In this document: piece after piece, positions 24,470-33,487 of the stretch | Numbering within the stretch: position 1 is the stretch's first letter | Layout of the letters: the number at the start of each line of letters is the position of its first letter | Assembly (NCBI GenBank): GCA_964505215.1 | Contig: CAZDGU010000018.1 | Span: forward strand, 1-35,125 | From: Gracilimonas sp964505215 | GTDB lineage: Bacteria > Bacteroidota > Rhodothermia > Balneolales > Balneolaceae | DNA length: 35,125 bases | Reading direction: 5' to 3' | Made by a program: the position numbers and the translations under genes | The notes under the pieces: model-generated | Databases searched by the model: none | The model's input: the letters and a program-made list of their open reading frames with translations, nothing else | Told to the model about the DNA's origin: nothing

Positions 24470-24805
24470 AAAATGATATAACCTGAAAAGGTACGAACTA
24501 AAAAAACTGAAAGGTGATAATTTTTGGCTATTGGCAGTATCAGTTACGTGAAATATTATGTAGGCAACTCTGGTTGTTTTTGAATTTATTAATGAACAAC
24601 TAAAGGGTTGAAGGTGCAATTTTAGCCGGTGGCTATTAGCTATCAGCTTTCAGGCTTCAGCTTTCAGCGGCTTTTTGAGTGTTGGGAGCGGGTTTTTTCT
24701 TATATCCACGCACCATATGCTTTTGTAAAACATCCAGATAATCCCCAAAATCCTGGCCAATCCTGGTTCAAATAACCGGCATTTGAATTATAGATTTCCA
24801 TTGAT
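24470..24805. other. Gene-free spacer with degenerate short repeats
   Basis: Between the MATE start and the kinase stop there is no supported gene. At about 24635-24670, variants of AGCTATCAGCTTTCAGGCTT repeat imperfectly; GCCG and CGGC flank this stretch and TTTTTG follows. At about 24730-24770, four ATCC-containing units recur every 9-10 nt (ATCCAGATA, ATCCCCAAA, ATCCTGGCCA, ATCCTGGTTC). Such AATCCTG arrays are, from memory, common intergenic repeats in this group of bacteria. Confidence 0.45.
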
Positions 24806-27800
24806 TCAGGTTGGTGCAGATTCGGATTTTTGAAGAGGCAGCTGAATGATAAATGCCGTTCCTTTGCCCGGTTCAGAGTTAAAATGAATTTCCCCGTTAT
24901 GTTCCTCAATAATTTTTTTTGCAATGGCCAGGCCTAAGCCCGTGCCGCTGGATTTGGTGGAAAAGTTAGGAACAAAAATCTGATCTCGGTTTTCTTCAGG
25001 TATGCCTTCACCCGTATCCTCAATCGTAAGAATGGCCATGGTTGCATTTGCTGAAATATCGGAGGTCAGCGTGATGGAGCCATGTTCTTGCACGGCTTCT
25101 ATGGCATTTTTAATTAAGTTGATAAGCACGCGGCGGAGCTCATCTTTGGCGCCATTCACCCATAAATCGGCGGAGTACAGCGAGCTGTCAATCTGTAAAT
25201 TCTTATCAGGTGTATATAACTCGGTAACAGCTTTTAGTAATTCATTAAGCTCAACAGGTTCATACTCTTTGGCCGAAGGCTGTGCAAATTTAGAAAAATC
25301 GGAGGCAATTTTACTGAGCGATTCTATCTGCTCAATCATATTTGAAGCAATGGCCTCAATTTTCGGCTTCAGTTCTTCAAAGTTCTGAGGATTTGCCTTC
25401 AGCTGTCTTTCCAAATGCTGTAGATTCAGCTTCATGGGCGTTAATGGATTTTTAATTTCGTGCGCTACCTGCTGGGCCATTTCTTTCCAAGCCGCTTCTC
25501 GCTCGGCTTTTGCCAAATCGGTTTGTAATTCTTTGAGTCGGTACACCATTACGTTATATGCATTGGTGAGAGCTCCAATTTCATCCTTACTTTTTACGGG
25601 TAAAGTGGTTTCTAAATCTCCCCCCGATATTTTTTTCAAACCTTTATGCAGTGCCTCTAAAGGCGCGGTAAGTTGGGTTGAAATGAGGGCTGCACCTAAA
25701 ATAAACAGCCCAAATACTATGGCATAAATGCCAAACAAATAGCTGGTTGTGGAAAGAAGCTGTTCGTTAAACTTTGGAGCTTCTAAAAAAGTTGGAATAG
25801 CCACCACTCCGGCTATTTCACGATCTTGATTTAACCAAGGCTGATAACCGATAAGCAGCTGCTGGTTACCCAAGTGTATTTTACGGGTTACCTGCCGGTT
25901 TCCCCTCTTGTAAATGGATTGATAAACCCCCCAAGGGAGTAATTGAGGAAGCAAGTGCTGCCGATAGATTTGGCCTGTTGTGGAAAGGTCAATGCTGTTG
26001 TTACGGTATAAAGAAGCATCGGCATCTAAGGTGGAGGCCAGTTTGTTTAGTTGAATAGGAAAGGTTGAGCCTTGCTGTACTTCTTGCAGCGAAACGGACT
26101 CGGTTAGATTTTCTAATTTAGAGAGCAGCTGGTCTTGTACACTTTTCTGATTTTGACTTTTGATGGCATAATAGGTTGTTGCAATAAGTGCAATCAGGCA
26201 AATAAGAGAAGCAAATATAAACCGATCAATCAGGCGGTCTCTAAACCGATAATTATGGCCTAAAATATATGGGTTTTTCTTCCAGAATAATATGCCAAGA
26301 ATTATCATTCCGCTAATAATCACGCTAAAGAAAAAGCGCATAATTGAAAACAGATGATTATCAAAGCTTGGGTGCGTGGTAGCCGCACGAATTATCTGCT
26401 GTTCCGGAGTAGTGATGAAAAGCTCTCGCAGTTGTTGGCTGGCTAAGCCTGTAGTTCGGTAAAATGTTGAGTCTTGTTGAAGGCGTTGGGTTAGATTTTC
26501 GGGTAAACGAAGATAACCGGGCAGCTCAATGGGGGTGCCTACCACATTTTGGCGCGTGGCTAATCCATTTAAATATTCGGTTATACTTATTGAGGCATTC
26601 CACTCTTTACTGCTTTCTGCTGCAATTACGGCTCGCAACGGTTTTTCATATTGCGGCCGTTCGCGATAAACGGAGCATAAAATCCACCCAACTCTTTCCC
26701 GGCTGTCATCGGCGTATAGTGGAATCCATGCGCGACGGAAAGAAGAGTAATTTGAAGTAGCCTCGTGCAACGGGCGTTTTCTGATAATAGGACGCAGGTT
26801 TTCAATTCTGATTTGTTCTGACTCAAACGGAATAATCAGCGAGGGCATATCAAAAGCACGTGTCCAGGCTGGGGAATCTAAATTTGAAGAATACTCCCCC
26901 ATAATGGTTCCATTATTATCAATCAGCTGAGTAGAAATAGAAAACCTGTCCCATTGGGAGGAAAGAAGACGTTTTGTTTGCTGGGTGAAATAGCTTTCAA
27001 CAAAAGTTGGACGCTCCTTAAAGTCACGAGCCGATAATCTCGATATTGACTGTTCAAGACTGTTAAGCAGAGAAAGGGCAATGGTTTCGGCTTGGGGACC
27101 TTCTTCTTCTATAAACAACCGGGTGGCTTGCTCCATTTGGCTGTCTAATCGTTCAGAATACCCCTTGTAAACAGCAATGTACGTAACGCAAACGCCTACA
27201 TAACTGAAAAGTAGCAGGAGCCGTAGCTGTGAAATCGTAGAAAATAGCGAAGGATTTTTGTGAGTTACAAACGTCAATAGGATGATGGCCGTAAAGAATA
27301 ATGCAACGGTCAAAAACAGCCAATGGGTGTAGAACTTAAACCTCAGCAAAATAAAAAGGCCTGCAGCCAAGCCGCTCATTGCAATTAAAACAGATAAAAA
27401 TGGCGCATATATGGCAGAAGACAGCAAGAACCGACCCAGAGATATCACAATGAGGATGCAAGACAGAGCAAAAACTCCGGCCGTTATATAAAATAGAAGT
27501 GTTTCAACAGGTGGGAAAACCTCAAGGTCTAAAACTTGAATAGAGGTTTCAATAAACAGAGCATACGTTTCGAACAGGAAAAAGTGAAGCAGAAAAGCAC
27601 TTAGCATTCCAAATATAAACAGCATTACTTTTACAATTGGGGCTGTTTCATTTGTTGGCTCTAATGGATTATAAAATAGAGGCTTGAAAATTGTGACTGC
27701 CACCAGAAAAGTAAAAAAACTGTGTACAGCATATACCAGCAGTGGTTTTAAATCGGCAAAACTATGTTCCTGCAGGGGGTAGAAAAGTTCAATCCAGCGG

Positions 27801-28699
27801 GTTCCATAATCCAGAGTTGAAAAGAATAGCCAGGCCAACCCAATAGCAATTAATTTCAAAAATAATGACCTCCACCTTGAAAGCTCCTTTGAAATGGAAA
27901 TAAGAAAAAGTGTTGCTAAGGAGATGATAAGAGCATAAAAAATAGCCCGTATCAGAAAATGCCGGTTTTGTTTAGCTTTTCGATAGCTTGCATAATCTTC
28001 CTGAAGGGTGTAAATAACTCCGGCTGAATCCAGATGCTGTGTTGCTATTACTGCAAGATGAAGTGGGTTTTGTGGTGCTTCTTCAAAAAAACTGAAATGT
28101 ACTTTCCAGCCTGAGGATGGCTGCAGGTAGCTGCTCGGGTCAAGCTCGGCGCTCTCTCCAATAGAAAGTATATTTTGTTGTTTAATTCGCTTTTTGGTGA
28201 CGAGCAGAAAAATAGCTGAGGTATCATCTTCCGGAACTTCAATAGAAGTGGTGTACTGCAAATAGGTAACATTATTAGTTTGCTGAATAGTTACCGAATC
28301 TTTGCCTGTACTATACTCGGCAGGTTTGGGCGCCTCAGCAAGGCTAAAGCCCGTCCAGACGATAGCTTCCCTGTTTTTAAAAAGGGAGGCTCCCCAAAAA
28401 TCATAGTTCTGTTTTGCACGTTTTGCTATGCTTTCTAAGGACGCATTTTCGGTAAGCTGCCGTTTAACTGCTGCCGAAAAGTGATTGCTTTGACTAACAA
28501 AAGAATCCTCAAGCTGCTCAAAATTATGAAGCGCTTCTTCTACGGCGGTTTTCGCGATATCTGATTGTTGCTGTGCAGATAAATCGTTGTTTGAAGACCA
28601 AATCTCAAAAACGCCATAGCTTAAAGTGGCCAGGGTAAGCAGCAAGGCCAGCATCCAGGATTTATTTTTTACGGGCGATTTCAAAAGAGTTCGGCTCAA
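24806..28699 (-). CDS. Very large membrane sensor histidine kinase (NtrY-like core)
   Basis: Up to 1297 residues, far longer than usual. By eye there are about twelve membrane segments: 14-34, 248-270, 278-296, 319-338, 356-384, 400-422, 430-452, 459-478, 492-511, 787-806, 827-846 and 985-1006. These leave three large extracytoplasmic-type regions (about 35-247, 512-786, 847-984). HAMP follows at about 1005-1060, then HisKA with VAHEIKNPLTPMKLNLQHLE (phospho-acceptor His1080), then the ATPase domain with NLIKNAIEA (N box), DTGEGIPEE (G1) and STKSSGTGLGLAIAKK. The start shown is TTG; ATG at residue 17 would remove positive residues before the first helix, so TTG is preferred. No response regulator is adjacent. 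The dehydrogenase gene ends 26 nt upstream. The signal is unknown. Confidence 0.88.
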   Translation of the reverse strand: MSRTLLKSPVKNKSWMLALLLTLATLSYGVFEIWSSNNDLSAQQQSDIAKTAVEEALHNFEQLEDSFVSQSNHFSAAVKRQLTENASLESIAKRAKQNYDFWGASLFKNREAIVWTGFSLAEAPKPAEYSTGKDSVTIQQTNNVTYLQYTTSIEVPEDDTSAIFLLVTKKRIKQQNILSIGESAELDPSSYLQPSSGWKVHFSFFEEAPQNPLHLAVIATQHLDSAGVIYTLQEDYASYRKAKQNRHFLIRAIFYALIISLATLFLISISKELSRWRSLFLKLIAIGLAWLFFSTLDYGTRWIELFYPLQEHSFADLKPLLVYAVHSFFTFLVAVTIFKPLFYNPLEPTNETAPIVKVMLFIFGMLSAFLLHFFLFETYALFIETSIQVLDLEVFPPVETLLFYITAGVFALSCILIVISLGRFLLSSAIYAPFLSVLIAMSGLAAGLFILLRFKFYTHWLFLTVALFFTAIILLTFVTHKNPSLFSTISQLRLLLLFSYVGVCVTYIAVYKGYSERLDSQMEQATRLFIEEEGPQAETIALSLLNSLEQSISRLSARDFKERPTFVESYFTQQTKRLLSSQWDRFSISTQLIDNNGTIMGEYSSNLDSPAWTRAFDMPSLIIPFESEQIRIENLRPIIRKRPLHEATSNYSSFRRAWIPLYADDSRERVGWILCSVYRERPQYEKPLRAVIAAESSKEWNASISITEYLNGLATRQNVVGTPIELPGYLRLPENLTQRLQQDSTFYRTTGLASQQLRELFITTPEQQIIRAATTHPSFDNHLFSIMRFFFSVIISGMIILGILFWKKNPYILGHNYRFRDRLIDRFIFASLICLIALIATTYYAIKSQNQKSVQDQLLSKLENLTESVSLQEVQQGSTFPIQLNKLASTLDADASLYRNNSIDLSTTGQIYRQHLLPQLLPWGVYQSIYKRGNRQVTRKIHLGNQQLLIGYQPWLNQDREIAGVVAIPTFLEAPKFNEQLLSTTSYLFGIYAIVFGLFILGAALISTQLTAPLEALHKGLKKISGGDLETTLPVKSKDEIGALTNAYNVMVYRLKELQTDLAKAEREAAWKEMAQQVAHEIKNPLTPMKLNLQHLERQLKANPQNFEELKPKIEAIASNMIEQIESLSKIASDFSKFAQPSAKEYEPVELNELLKAVTELYTPDKNLQIDSSLYSADLWVNGAKDELRRVLINLIKNAIEAVQEHGSITLTSDISANATMAILTIEDTGEGIPEENRDQIFVPNFSTKSSGTGLGLAIAKKIIEEHNGEIHFNSEPGKGTAFIIQLPLQKSESAPT

Positions 28700-28725
28700 A
28701 AGTTAAAAACGAATATGAGCGAAAA

Positions 28726-29706
28726 TTACCGGCTAATCAAGTTTGGGATTTCAGCATCATCCTTACCTGCTAAAACACTTACTATAGCTTGTGCGGCTAA
28801 CATGCCAATGTCTTCCCGGGTTTTATGCGTAGCGCTGGCTATATGCGGCACAAGTACGGTGTTGGGTGCGGTCAATAATTTGGGGTGAACTTCGGGCTCT
28901 TTCTCGAATACATCTAAAGCGGCACCGGCTATTTCACCGTTATGAAGCGCTTCGGCCAGGGCAGCCTCATCAATTACGGCTCCTCGCGAAATGTTAACCA
29001 ACAGCGCGTGTTCCGGCATTAAGGAAAGCAACTCAGCATCCACTAAATGATGGGTTTCATCAGTAAGCGGACAGTTAAGGCTTAGTACATCTGCCTGCTT
29101 GGCTAATTCTATATGCGATGAAACATATTGAGCTTCCAGTTCCTGCTCAACAGCTTTCGGTACCCGACTGCGATTGTTGTATTTAATATTCATTCCGAAA
29201 GCACGTGCACGGTGGGCAAACGCCTGTCCTATTCTGCCCATGCCAACAATGCCTAACGTTCGTCCTCTCAGTTCCATACCTAAAAAGCCAAGCGGTTCCC
29301 AGCCTTTAAATTTTCCGGCGCGTAAGTACTGCTCAGCTTCTTTAAATTTTCGGGAAAGTGCCAGCAGTAATCCCATTGCAAAATCACCGCAGGCCTCCGT
29401 CAAAACATCGGGCGTATTGGCTACTTTAATGCCTTGCCGGTGTGCCGCCTCAACATCAATATTATCATAACCTACAGCAAAATTAGCTACTACTTTGAGG
29501 TTTTTTCCGGCTTGTAAAACTTTTTCTGTTACAGGGGTTGAAAGCATGCACAACATGCCATCAAAATTGTCAATGTCAGCAATCAGATTTTCTTCTGTTT
29601 GGTACTTTCCTTTTTCGCCAACCGTAACATCGGCGTGTTCTTTAAGGAATGAAATGGCTTTTTCAGGAATTGGTTCAGTTACAAGTATTCGGGGCATTTC
29701 TCTCAT
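28726..29706 (-). CDS. D-isomer-specific 2-hydroxyacid dehydrogenase (glyoxylate/hydroxypyruvate reductase-like)
   Basis: A 326-residue NAD(P)H enzyme. The nucleotide-binding loop is GIVGMGRIGQ (152-161), with catalytic Arg241 in NISRGAVIDE, Glu270 in VFEKEP and His288 in VPHIASATH. The order and length fit GyaR/GhrB-type reductases, which reduce glyoxylate or hydroxypyruvate. Serine-pathway or lactate dehydrogenase relatives cannot be excluded. The start ATG overlaps the stop of the preceding lipoprotein gene as TAATG, a sign of translational coupling. It is the fifth gene of a probable six-gene minus-strand operon. Confidence 0.88.
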   Translation of the reverse strand: MREMPRILVTEPIPEKAISFLKEHADVTVGEKGKYQTEENLIADIDNFDGMLCMLSTPVTEKVLQAGKNLKVVANFAVGYDNIDVEAAHRQGIKVANTPDVLTEACGDFAMGLLLALSRKFKEAEQYLRAGKFKGWEPLGFLGMELRGRTLGIVGMGRIGQAFAHRARAFGMNIKYNNRSRVPKAVEQELEAQYVSSHIELAKQADVLSLNCPLTDETHHLVDAELLSLMPEHALLVNISRGAVIDEAALAEALHNGEIAGAALDVFEKEPEVHPKLLTAPNTVLVPHIASATHKTREDIGMLAAQAIVSVLAGKDDAEIPNLISR

Positions 29707-30146
29707 TAATTTTTTTGTATATCAGAGGTTCTATACTCTTGATTGTTAATAATAACCAGCTTTGTGTTTTTCCAAAGCTGAGCGTCTAAATTCTTATGAA
29801 TATAGGTAAATGCGGGGCTTCCGGATTGCTCGCAAGGTTTTTTATACTGCTGCCATCCAATAATAGTAAGCTCAATAATTTCAGGTGGTGTTTTTTGATC
29901 AACCCGCAAAATTTGGGTACACATATTAGGTAAACGGCCTTTAATTAGCAGAGCGGGATTTCTTTGGATTTCCATGAATTCAACCCCTTCAATCTCAATA
30001 TCTTTTTCTATATAGGGAATGCGGTTTGGGGGATTTACTTCAATGAGGTCTGGATGCAGCTCTTTTAGCGTTTGCTGTGAAGAGCTGCAAGCGGTTAAGA
30101 GTCCGGCAAAAAAAATAATAAATAAAAAGTGTTTAAGACTCAGCAT
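29706..30146 (-). CDS. Hypothetical lipoprotein
   Basis: The start is taken as the last of three consecutive ATG codons (complement of 30144-30152), giving 146 residues; a longer frame upstream would lie within rsfS. The N-terminus LKHFLFIIFFAGLLTACSSS is a typical lipoprotein signal with a lipobox LTAC, lipidated Cys20. The mature part has PPNRIPYIEKDIEIEGVEF and two further cysteines (in LPNMCTQIL and KKPCEQSGS), which may form a disulfide. No known domain was recognised. It overlaps the 3' end of rsfS and touches the dehydrogenase start, so it is firmly in the operon. Confidence 0.72.
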   Translation of the reverse strand: MLSLKHFLFIIFFAGLLTACSSSQQTLKELHPDLIEVNPPNRIPYIEKDIEIEGVEFMEIQRNPALLIKGRLPNMCTQILRVDQKTPPEIIELTIIGWQQYKKPCEQSGSPAFTYIHKNLDAQLWKNTKLVIINNQEYRTSDIQKN

Positions 30147-30558
30147 CATCATCGTCGTTGATGTATGTAATTTTTGCATCATTCCACATGCGTTCAAGTC
30201 CGTAAAAATCTCTTTTCTCTTTACTCATTATGTGAACTACGGTGTTAACATAGTCCAAAATAACCCAAGACCGACCCTGCAGTCCTTCTTTTTTCCAAGC
30301 TTTTTCACCGATATTTTCGCGCACGCTTTCTTCAACAGAGTCAGAGAGAGCTTTGATTTGCACATCCGAAGTTCCGTGGCATATCACAAAGAAATCGGTT
30401 AAAGTAGTAAGTTGGGAAAGATCCATTATAGTAATTTCCTTTCCCTTACGCTCTTGTAAAGCTTGCGTAATCACTTCTACTAATCTTTTAGAATCCGGCT
30501 TGTCATCCGAAAAAGAGCTTTCAAATTGCTTATTTGCCGGTTGCTTAATGTTTGACAT
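30133..30558 (-). CDS. rsfS: Ribosome silencing factor RsfS
   Basis: A 141-residue protein. The RsfS/YbeB/iojap domain is clear from about residue 22: ITIMDLSQLTTLTDFFVICH, GTSDVQIKALSDSVEE, then GLQGRSWVILDYVNTVVHIM and the FYGLERMWNDA end. It binds L14 (uL14) on the 50S subunit and blocks subunit joining when nutrients run low. About 20 polar residues precede the domain and an acidic tail DDDDAES ends it. It lies 3 nt after the LytR_C gene, a pairing often seen in Bacteroidota. Confidence 0.95.
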   Translation of the reverse strand: MSNIKQPANKQFESSFSDDKPDSKRLVEVITQALQERKGKEITIMDLSQLTTLTDFFVICHGTSDVQIKALSDSVEESVRENIGEKAWKKEGLQGRSWVILDYVNTVVHIMSKEKRDFYGLERMWNDAKITYINDDDDAES

Positions 30559-30561
30559 AAA

Positions 30562-31029
30562 TTATTTTGTATTTAGTTTTTTGTAATCGTGCCCAATAAC
30601 TACGCTGACATCCAGGTAAAAATCTGGCGACGATTCTCGTATTACATTTTGCTCGGATACTCCCAACGCGCTGGCTACCCGATAGGCATTATCCATGGTG
30701 CCGCTTCTCGATATAATAAGGGTTTCCTGAAGATCAAAGGTTTCAAAGTTACCGGTTTCAACTACATCAAACCCATTTTTACGCAATAAGCCGGTGTAAG
30801 AATTTGCTATGCCGGAAACTCCGCACCCATTTAATACTTCGATTTGAATGATTTCGCTGATTAACTGGGAATCTAATTCCGTTCTCTCATTAAAAATACG
30901 CGGATACACTATGCGTGTGAATAAGGCTACAATTAAAACCAGTAGCAGAACGCTTAAAAAGCCAATTGCGGCATTTAAAAAAAGTTCGTTTGTGCCCGAT
31001 GCGGAAGAATTGCCGTTTTTTTCTGCCAT
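30562..31029 (-). CDS. LytR C-terminal-domain (LytR_C) membrane-anchored protein
   Basis: A 155-residue protein with one membrane helix (about 14-37, GFLSVLLLVLIVALFTRIVY). The extracytoplasmic domain begins IQIEVLNGCGVSGIANSYTG and ends with FYLDVSVVIGHDYKKL, matching the LytR/CpsA/Psr C-terminal domain. No catalytic LCP domain is present. This stand-alone form has no defined role and is thought to act at the cell wall. It is next to rsfS. Confidence 0.82.
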   Translation of the reverse strand: MAEKNGNSSASGTNELFLNAAIGFLSVLLLVLIVALFTRIVYPRIFNERTELDSQLISEIIQIEVLNGCGVSGIANSYTGLLRKNGFDVVETGNFETFDLQETLIISRSGTMDNAYRVASALGVSEQNVIRESSPDFYLDVSVVIGHDYKKLNTK

Positions 31030-31053
31030 TAACGTTTTGTTTCAGATCGCAAT

Positions 31054-31569
31054 CTAATACCAAAGTCTGTTAAATCGGCCTCGGGACCCATAAGGAGAAA
31101 AACCGTATGGATTGAAGAAGCCATATTGGGCAGGCAATTGCTGATACTGCAGGCGAATGTGTGCATTATCGCCGAGTTTATAATTCAGCTCAGCATTTCT
31201 GATAATTACGCGATTGTCCATACTGTTTTCAGCTCCCATAAAATTAGAACCACCAAAAGGAGAATGGAGAAAAGATACATCAACGCGACCGGTGAGATCT
31301 TCTGAAAACATAAAGTTGAGCGTGTTGGTATAAGCATTCATGTTTTGAAATGAACCGCCGGCTGCTCCAAAGTTCATTGAGTAGGAATGACTCATGCTTA
31401 CCCGGTTTTGGAAAAAATCATTGAGCCAGCTTTGCACAGTTACCGTGTTTGAGCTTACAATAGGGCCGGAAAAATCGTAGTACGTAGGCAGGTCATTTCT
31501 CAACTGAGCCGAAAGCTGGGTGCTGGCAATAACAGATACAGCAAATAAAAGCATTAAAAATTTTTTCAT
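31054..31569 (-). CDS. Exported protein of unknown function
   Basis: The start is the ATG complementary to 31567-31569, giving 171 residues with a clear signal peptide (MKKFLMLLFAVSVIASTQL, cleavage near SAQ). The frame stays open 44 residues further upstream, but that part does not look coding. The mature part alternates polar and hydrophobic residues (for example RVDVSFLHSP, RNAELNYKLGDNAHIRLQYQ) and ends in Gly/Arg/aromatic-rich NRLWY, suggesting beta-strands at or in the outer membrane. No family was recognised. It is the first gene of the probable operon, 24 nt before the LytR_C gene. Confidence 0.68.
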   Translation of the reverse strand: MKKFLMLLFAVSVIASTQLSAQLRNDLPTYYDFSGPIVSSNTVTVQSWLNDFFQNRVSMSHSYSMNFGAAGGSFQNMNAYTNTLNFMFSEDLTGRVDVSFLHSPFGGSNFMGAENSMDNRVIIRNAELNYKLGDNAHIRLQYQQLPAQYGFFNPYGFSPYGSRGRFNRLWY

Positions 31570-31737
31570 AGCAGTCGTCAATAGATTGCAATTATATTCA
31601 TGAATGGTACTATCAAGTATAAGGAATTGGCCTGTAATAATAAACAAAAGAGAATAGGCTCTGCCGTTGATATAGATACAAAAAAAGGCTATTTTAATCA
31701 ACTTTTCAACAGTACCGCTAAATAGACAATAAGCTAC

Positions 31738-32793
31738 ATGAAGCTCACCGATTTTAAATTTGAAACTGACGATTTTAATATTCCGGAAGAACCGCTGAAA
31801 AAAAGAGATTCAGCCAAGTTGATGGTTCTTAATCGCGAAGAGAAAACCATAGAGCATACTACTTTTGATAAGATTCATGAATACATCAATAAAGATGACG
31901 CAATGGTGTATAATAACACTAAAGTTTTCCCGGCGCGCCTGAATGGTAAAAAGGAAAAAACAGAAGCTGATATTGAAGTCTTTTTATTGCGTGAATTAAT
32001 GCCCGAAAACATGCTTTGGGATGTTTTAGTAGAGCCTGCACGTAAAATCAGAATTGGTAACAAACTGTATTTTGGTGAAGAGGAAGACGAGTTAATGGCC
32101 GAAGTGGTTGATAATACAACCTCACGCGGGCGCACAATTCGTTTCCTGTATGAGGGGCCAAATCAAGAGCTGTACGATCGATTGGATGTGCTGGGTAAAA
32201 TGCCTCTTCCGCCTTACATAGAGCGAGAGCCTGTGGAGGAAGATAAAGAGCGCTATCAAACTATTTTTGCTACCGAGCGTGGCGCAGTTGCTGCTCCGGC
32301 GGCGGGCATGCACTTCACTCCCGAGCTGGTAGAGAAAATTGAAAAGAAAGGAGTTGAATTTCTGCCCACAACTTTACATATCGGGTGGGGAATTTTCCGA
32401 AATGTAGAGGTTGAGGATTTAACAAAGCACCGCATGGATTCGGATAACTACTTTATTTCTAAAGAAACTTCCGACAAAATTAACGTAACGCTCAAGAAAA
32501 AGAAAAACCGCGTTATTGCTATAGGTTCCAGTGCCGTGCGTACTATGGAGACGAGCGTTATGGCCAGTGGGATGTCTAAGCAGGGCACCGGCTGGACAGA
32601 TAAATTCATCTACCCTCCTTATGATTTCAAGATTACAGAAGGGTTGATTACGAACTTTCACCAACCTGAGTCTACGCGCCTTATGTTGGCTGCAGCCTTT
32701 GCAGGTTACGACTTTCTGATGGAAGCTTATGAAGAGGCTAAGGCGAAAGACTACCGAATGTTCGCATTTGGTGATGCAATGCTGATTATATAG
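31738..32793 (+). CDS. queA: S-adenosylmethionine:tRNA ribosyltransferase-isomerase
   Basis: A 351-residue enzyme of normal length. It transfers the ribosyl part of SAM to preQ1 in tRNA to form epoxyqueuosine. Visible motifs are the opening LTDFKFETDDFNIPEEPLKK, a degenerate KRDSAKLMVLNR, YNNTKVFPARL, LGKMPLPPYI, RYQTIFATERGAVAAPAAGM, HFTPELVEKI, HIGWGIFRNVEVEDL and GLITNFHQPESTRLMLAAAF. It is followed by ispD after 1 nt, so the gene opens a queA-ispD-ispF-dedA operon. It is divergent from the exported-protein operon. Confidence 0.96.
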   Translation: MKLTDFKFETDDFNIPEEPLKKRDSAKLMVLNREEKTIEHTTFDKIHEYINKDDAMVYNNTKVFPARLNGKKEKTEADIEVFLLRELMPENMLWDVLVEPARKIRIGNKLYFGEEEDELMAEVVDNTTSRGRTIRFLYEGPNQELYDRLDVLGKMPLPPYIEREPVEEDKERYQTIFATERGAVAAPAAGMHFTPELVEKIEKKGVEFLPTTLHIGWGIFRNVEVEDLTKHRMDSDNYFISKETSDKINVTLKKKKNRVIAIGSSAVRTMETSVMASGMSKQGTGWTDKFIYPPYDFKITEGLITNFHQPESTRLMLAAAFAGYDFLMEAYEEAKAKDYRMFAFGDAMLII

Positions 32794-32794
32794 T

Positions 32795-33487
32795 ATGGAA
32801 TTACTGTCGGTCATAATACCGGCTGCCGGGGCCGGAAAGAGAATGAACACCGACATTCCTAAACCATTTATAAAAGTGGCAGGAAAAACCATTCTCGAAC
32901 ACACCATTGCTCGTTTTGCAGGTTATCCGCAGTTAGTTCAGATTATAATAGCGGCTCAAAAAAGCTATATGTCTGAAATAGAAGAGGTGGCGGAAAAATA
33001 TGTTTCCGATAGGTTGCGTTTCTCTGTAGTTGAAGGGGCTCAGAGTCGCCAAGGTTCAGTATATAACGCACTTCAAGAAGTAGATGAAAGAGCAGGCTTG
33101 GTAGCCGTTCACGATGCTGTTCGGCCTTTTGTGAGTCAGAATCAGATACGTGCCTGCTGCGCTGCCGCTCAGGAATTCGGGGCCGCCGTGCCGGGAGTTC
33201 CTGCAAAAGACACCATAAAAAAAGTGAATGAACGGCATGTAATTGTGGAAACGCCGGATCGGACTTCGATCTGGCATGCACAAACGCCTCAGGTTTTTCG
33301 AAAAGAGCTTTTAATAAAGGCTTATGAAATGGCGATCAAAAATTCATTTATTGGAACTGATGATGCCTCTTTGGTTGAATATGCAGGCGGCCGTGTTAAA
33401 ATGGTGGAAGGTGAGCAGGAGAATTTTAAGATTACTTTTCCTGTTGATTTTAAGCTGGCTGAACTGTTGCTGGAGGAAGGGGGATGA
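32795..33487 (+). CDS. ispD: 2-C-methyl-D-erythritol 4-phosphate cytidylyltransferase
   Basis: A 230-residue enzyme of the MEP isoprenoid pathway that joins CMP to methylerythritol phosphate. The nucleotide-binding start is VIIPAAGAGKRMNTDIPKPF. Further motifs are EGAQSRQGSVYNALQE, VAVHDAVRPFVS, VPAKDTIKKV, WHAQTPQVFRKELL and GTDDASLVEY. The start follows the queA stop by 1 nt, and the 3' end overlaps ispF by 4 nt. Confidence 0.96.
   Translation: MELLSVIIPAAGAGKRMNTDIPKPFIKVAGKTILEHTIARFAGYPQLVQIIIAAQKSYMSEIEEVAEKYVSDRLRFSVVEGAQSRQGSVYNALQEVDERAGLVAVHDAVRPFVSQNQIRACCAAAQEFGAAVPGVPAKDTIKKVNERHVIVETPDRTSIWHAQTPQVFRKELLIKAYEMAIKNSFIGTDDASLVEYAGGRVKMVEGEQENFKITFPVDFKLAELLLEEGG

Noticed and set aside
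24470..24619. N-terminal extension of the MATE transporter upstream of MENRT
   Set aside because: The extra 50 residues are compositionally odd and polar, whereas the family starts just before the first helix as MENRTEEIKKESRKLL does.
24620..24805. CRISPR-like array in the short repeats of this spacer
   Set aside because: The units are 9-20 nt, degenerate and without unique spacers or cas genes.
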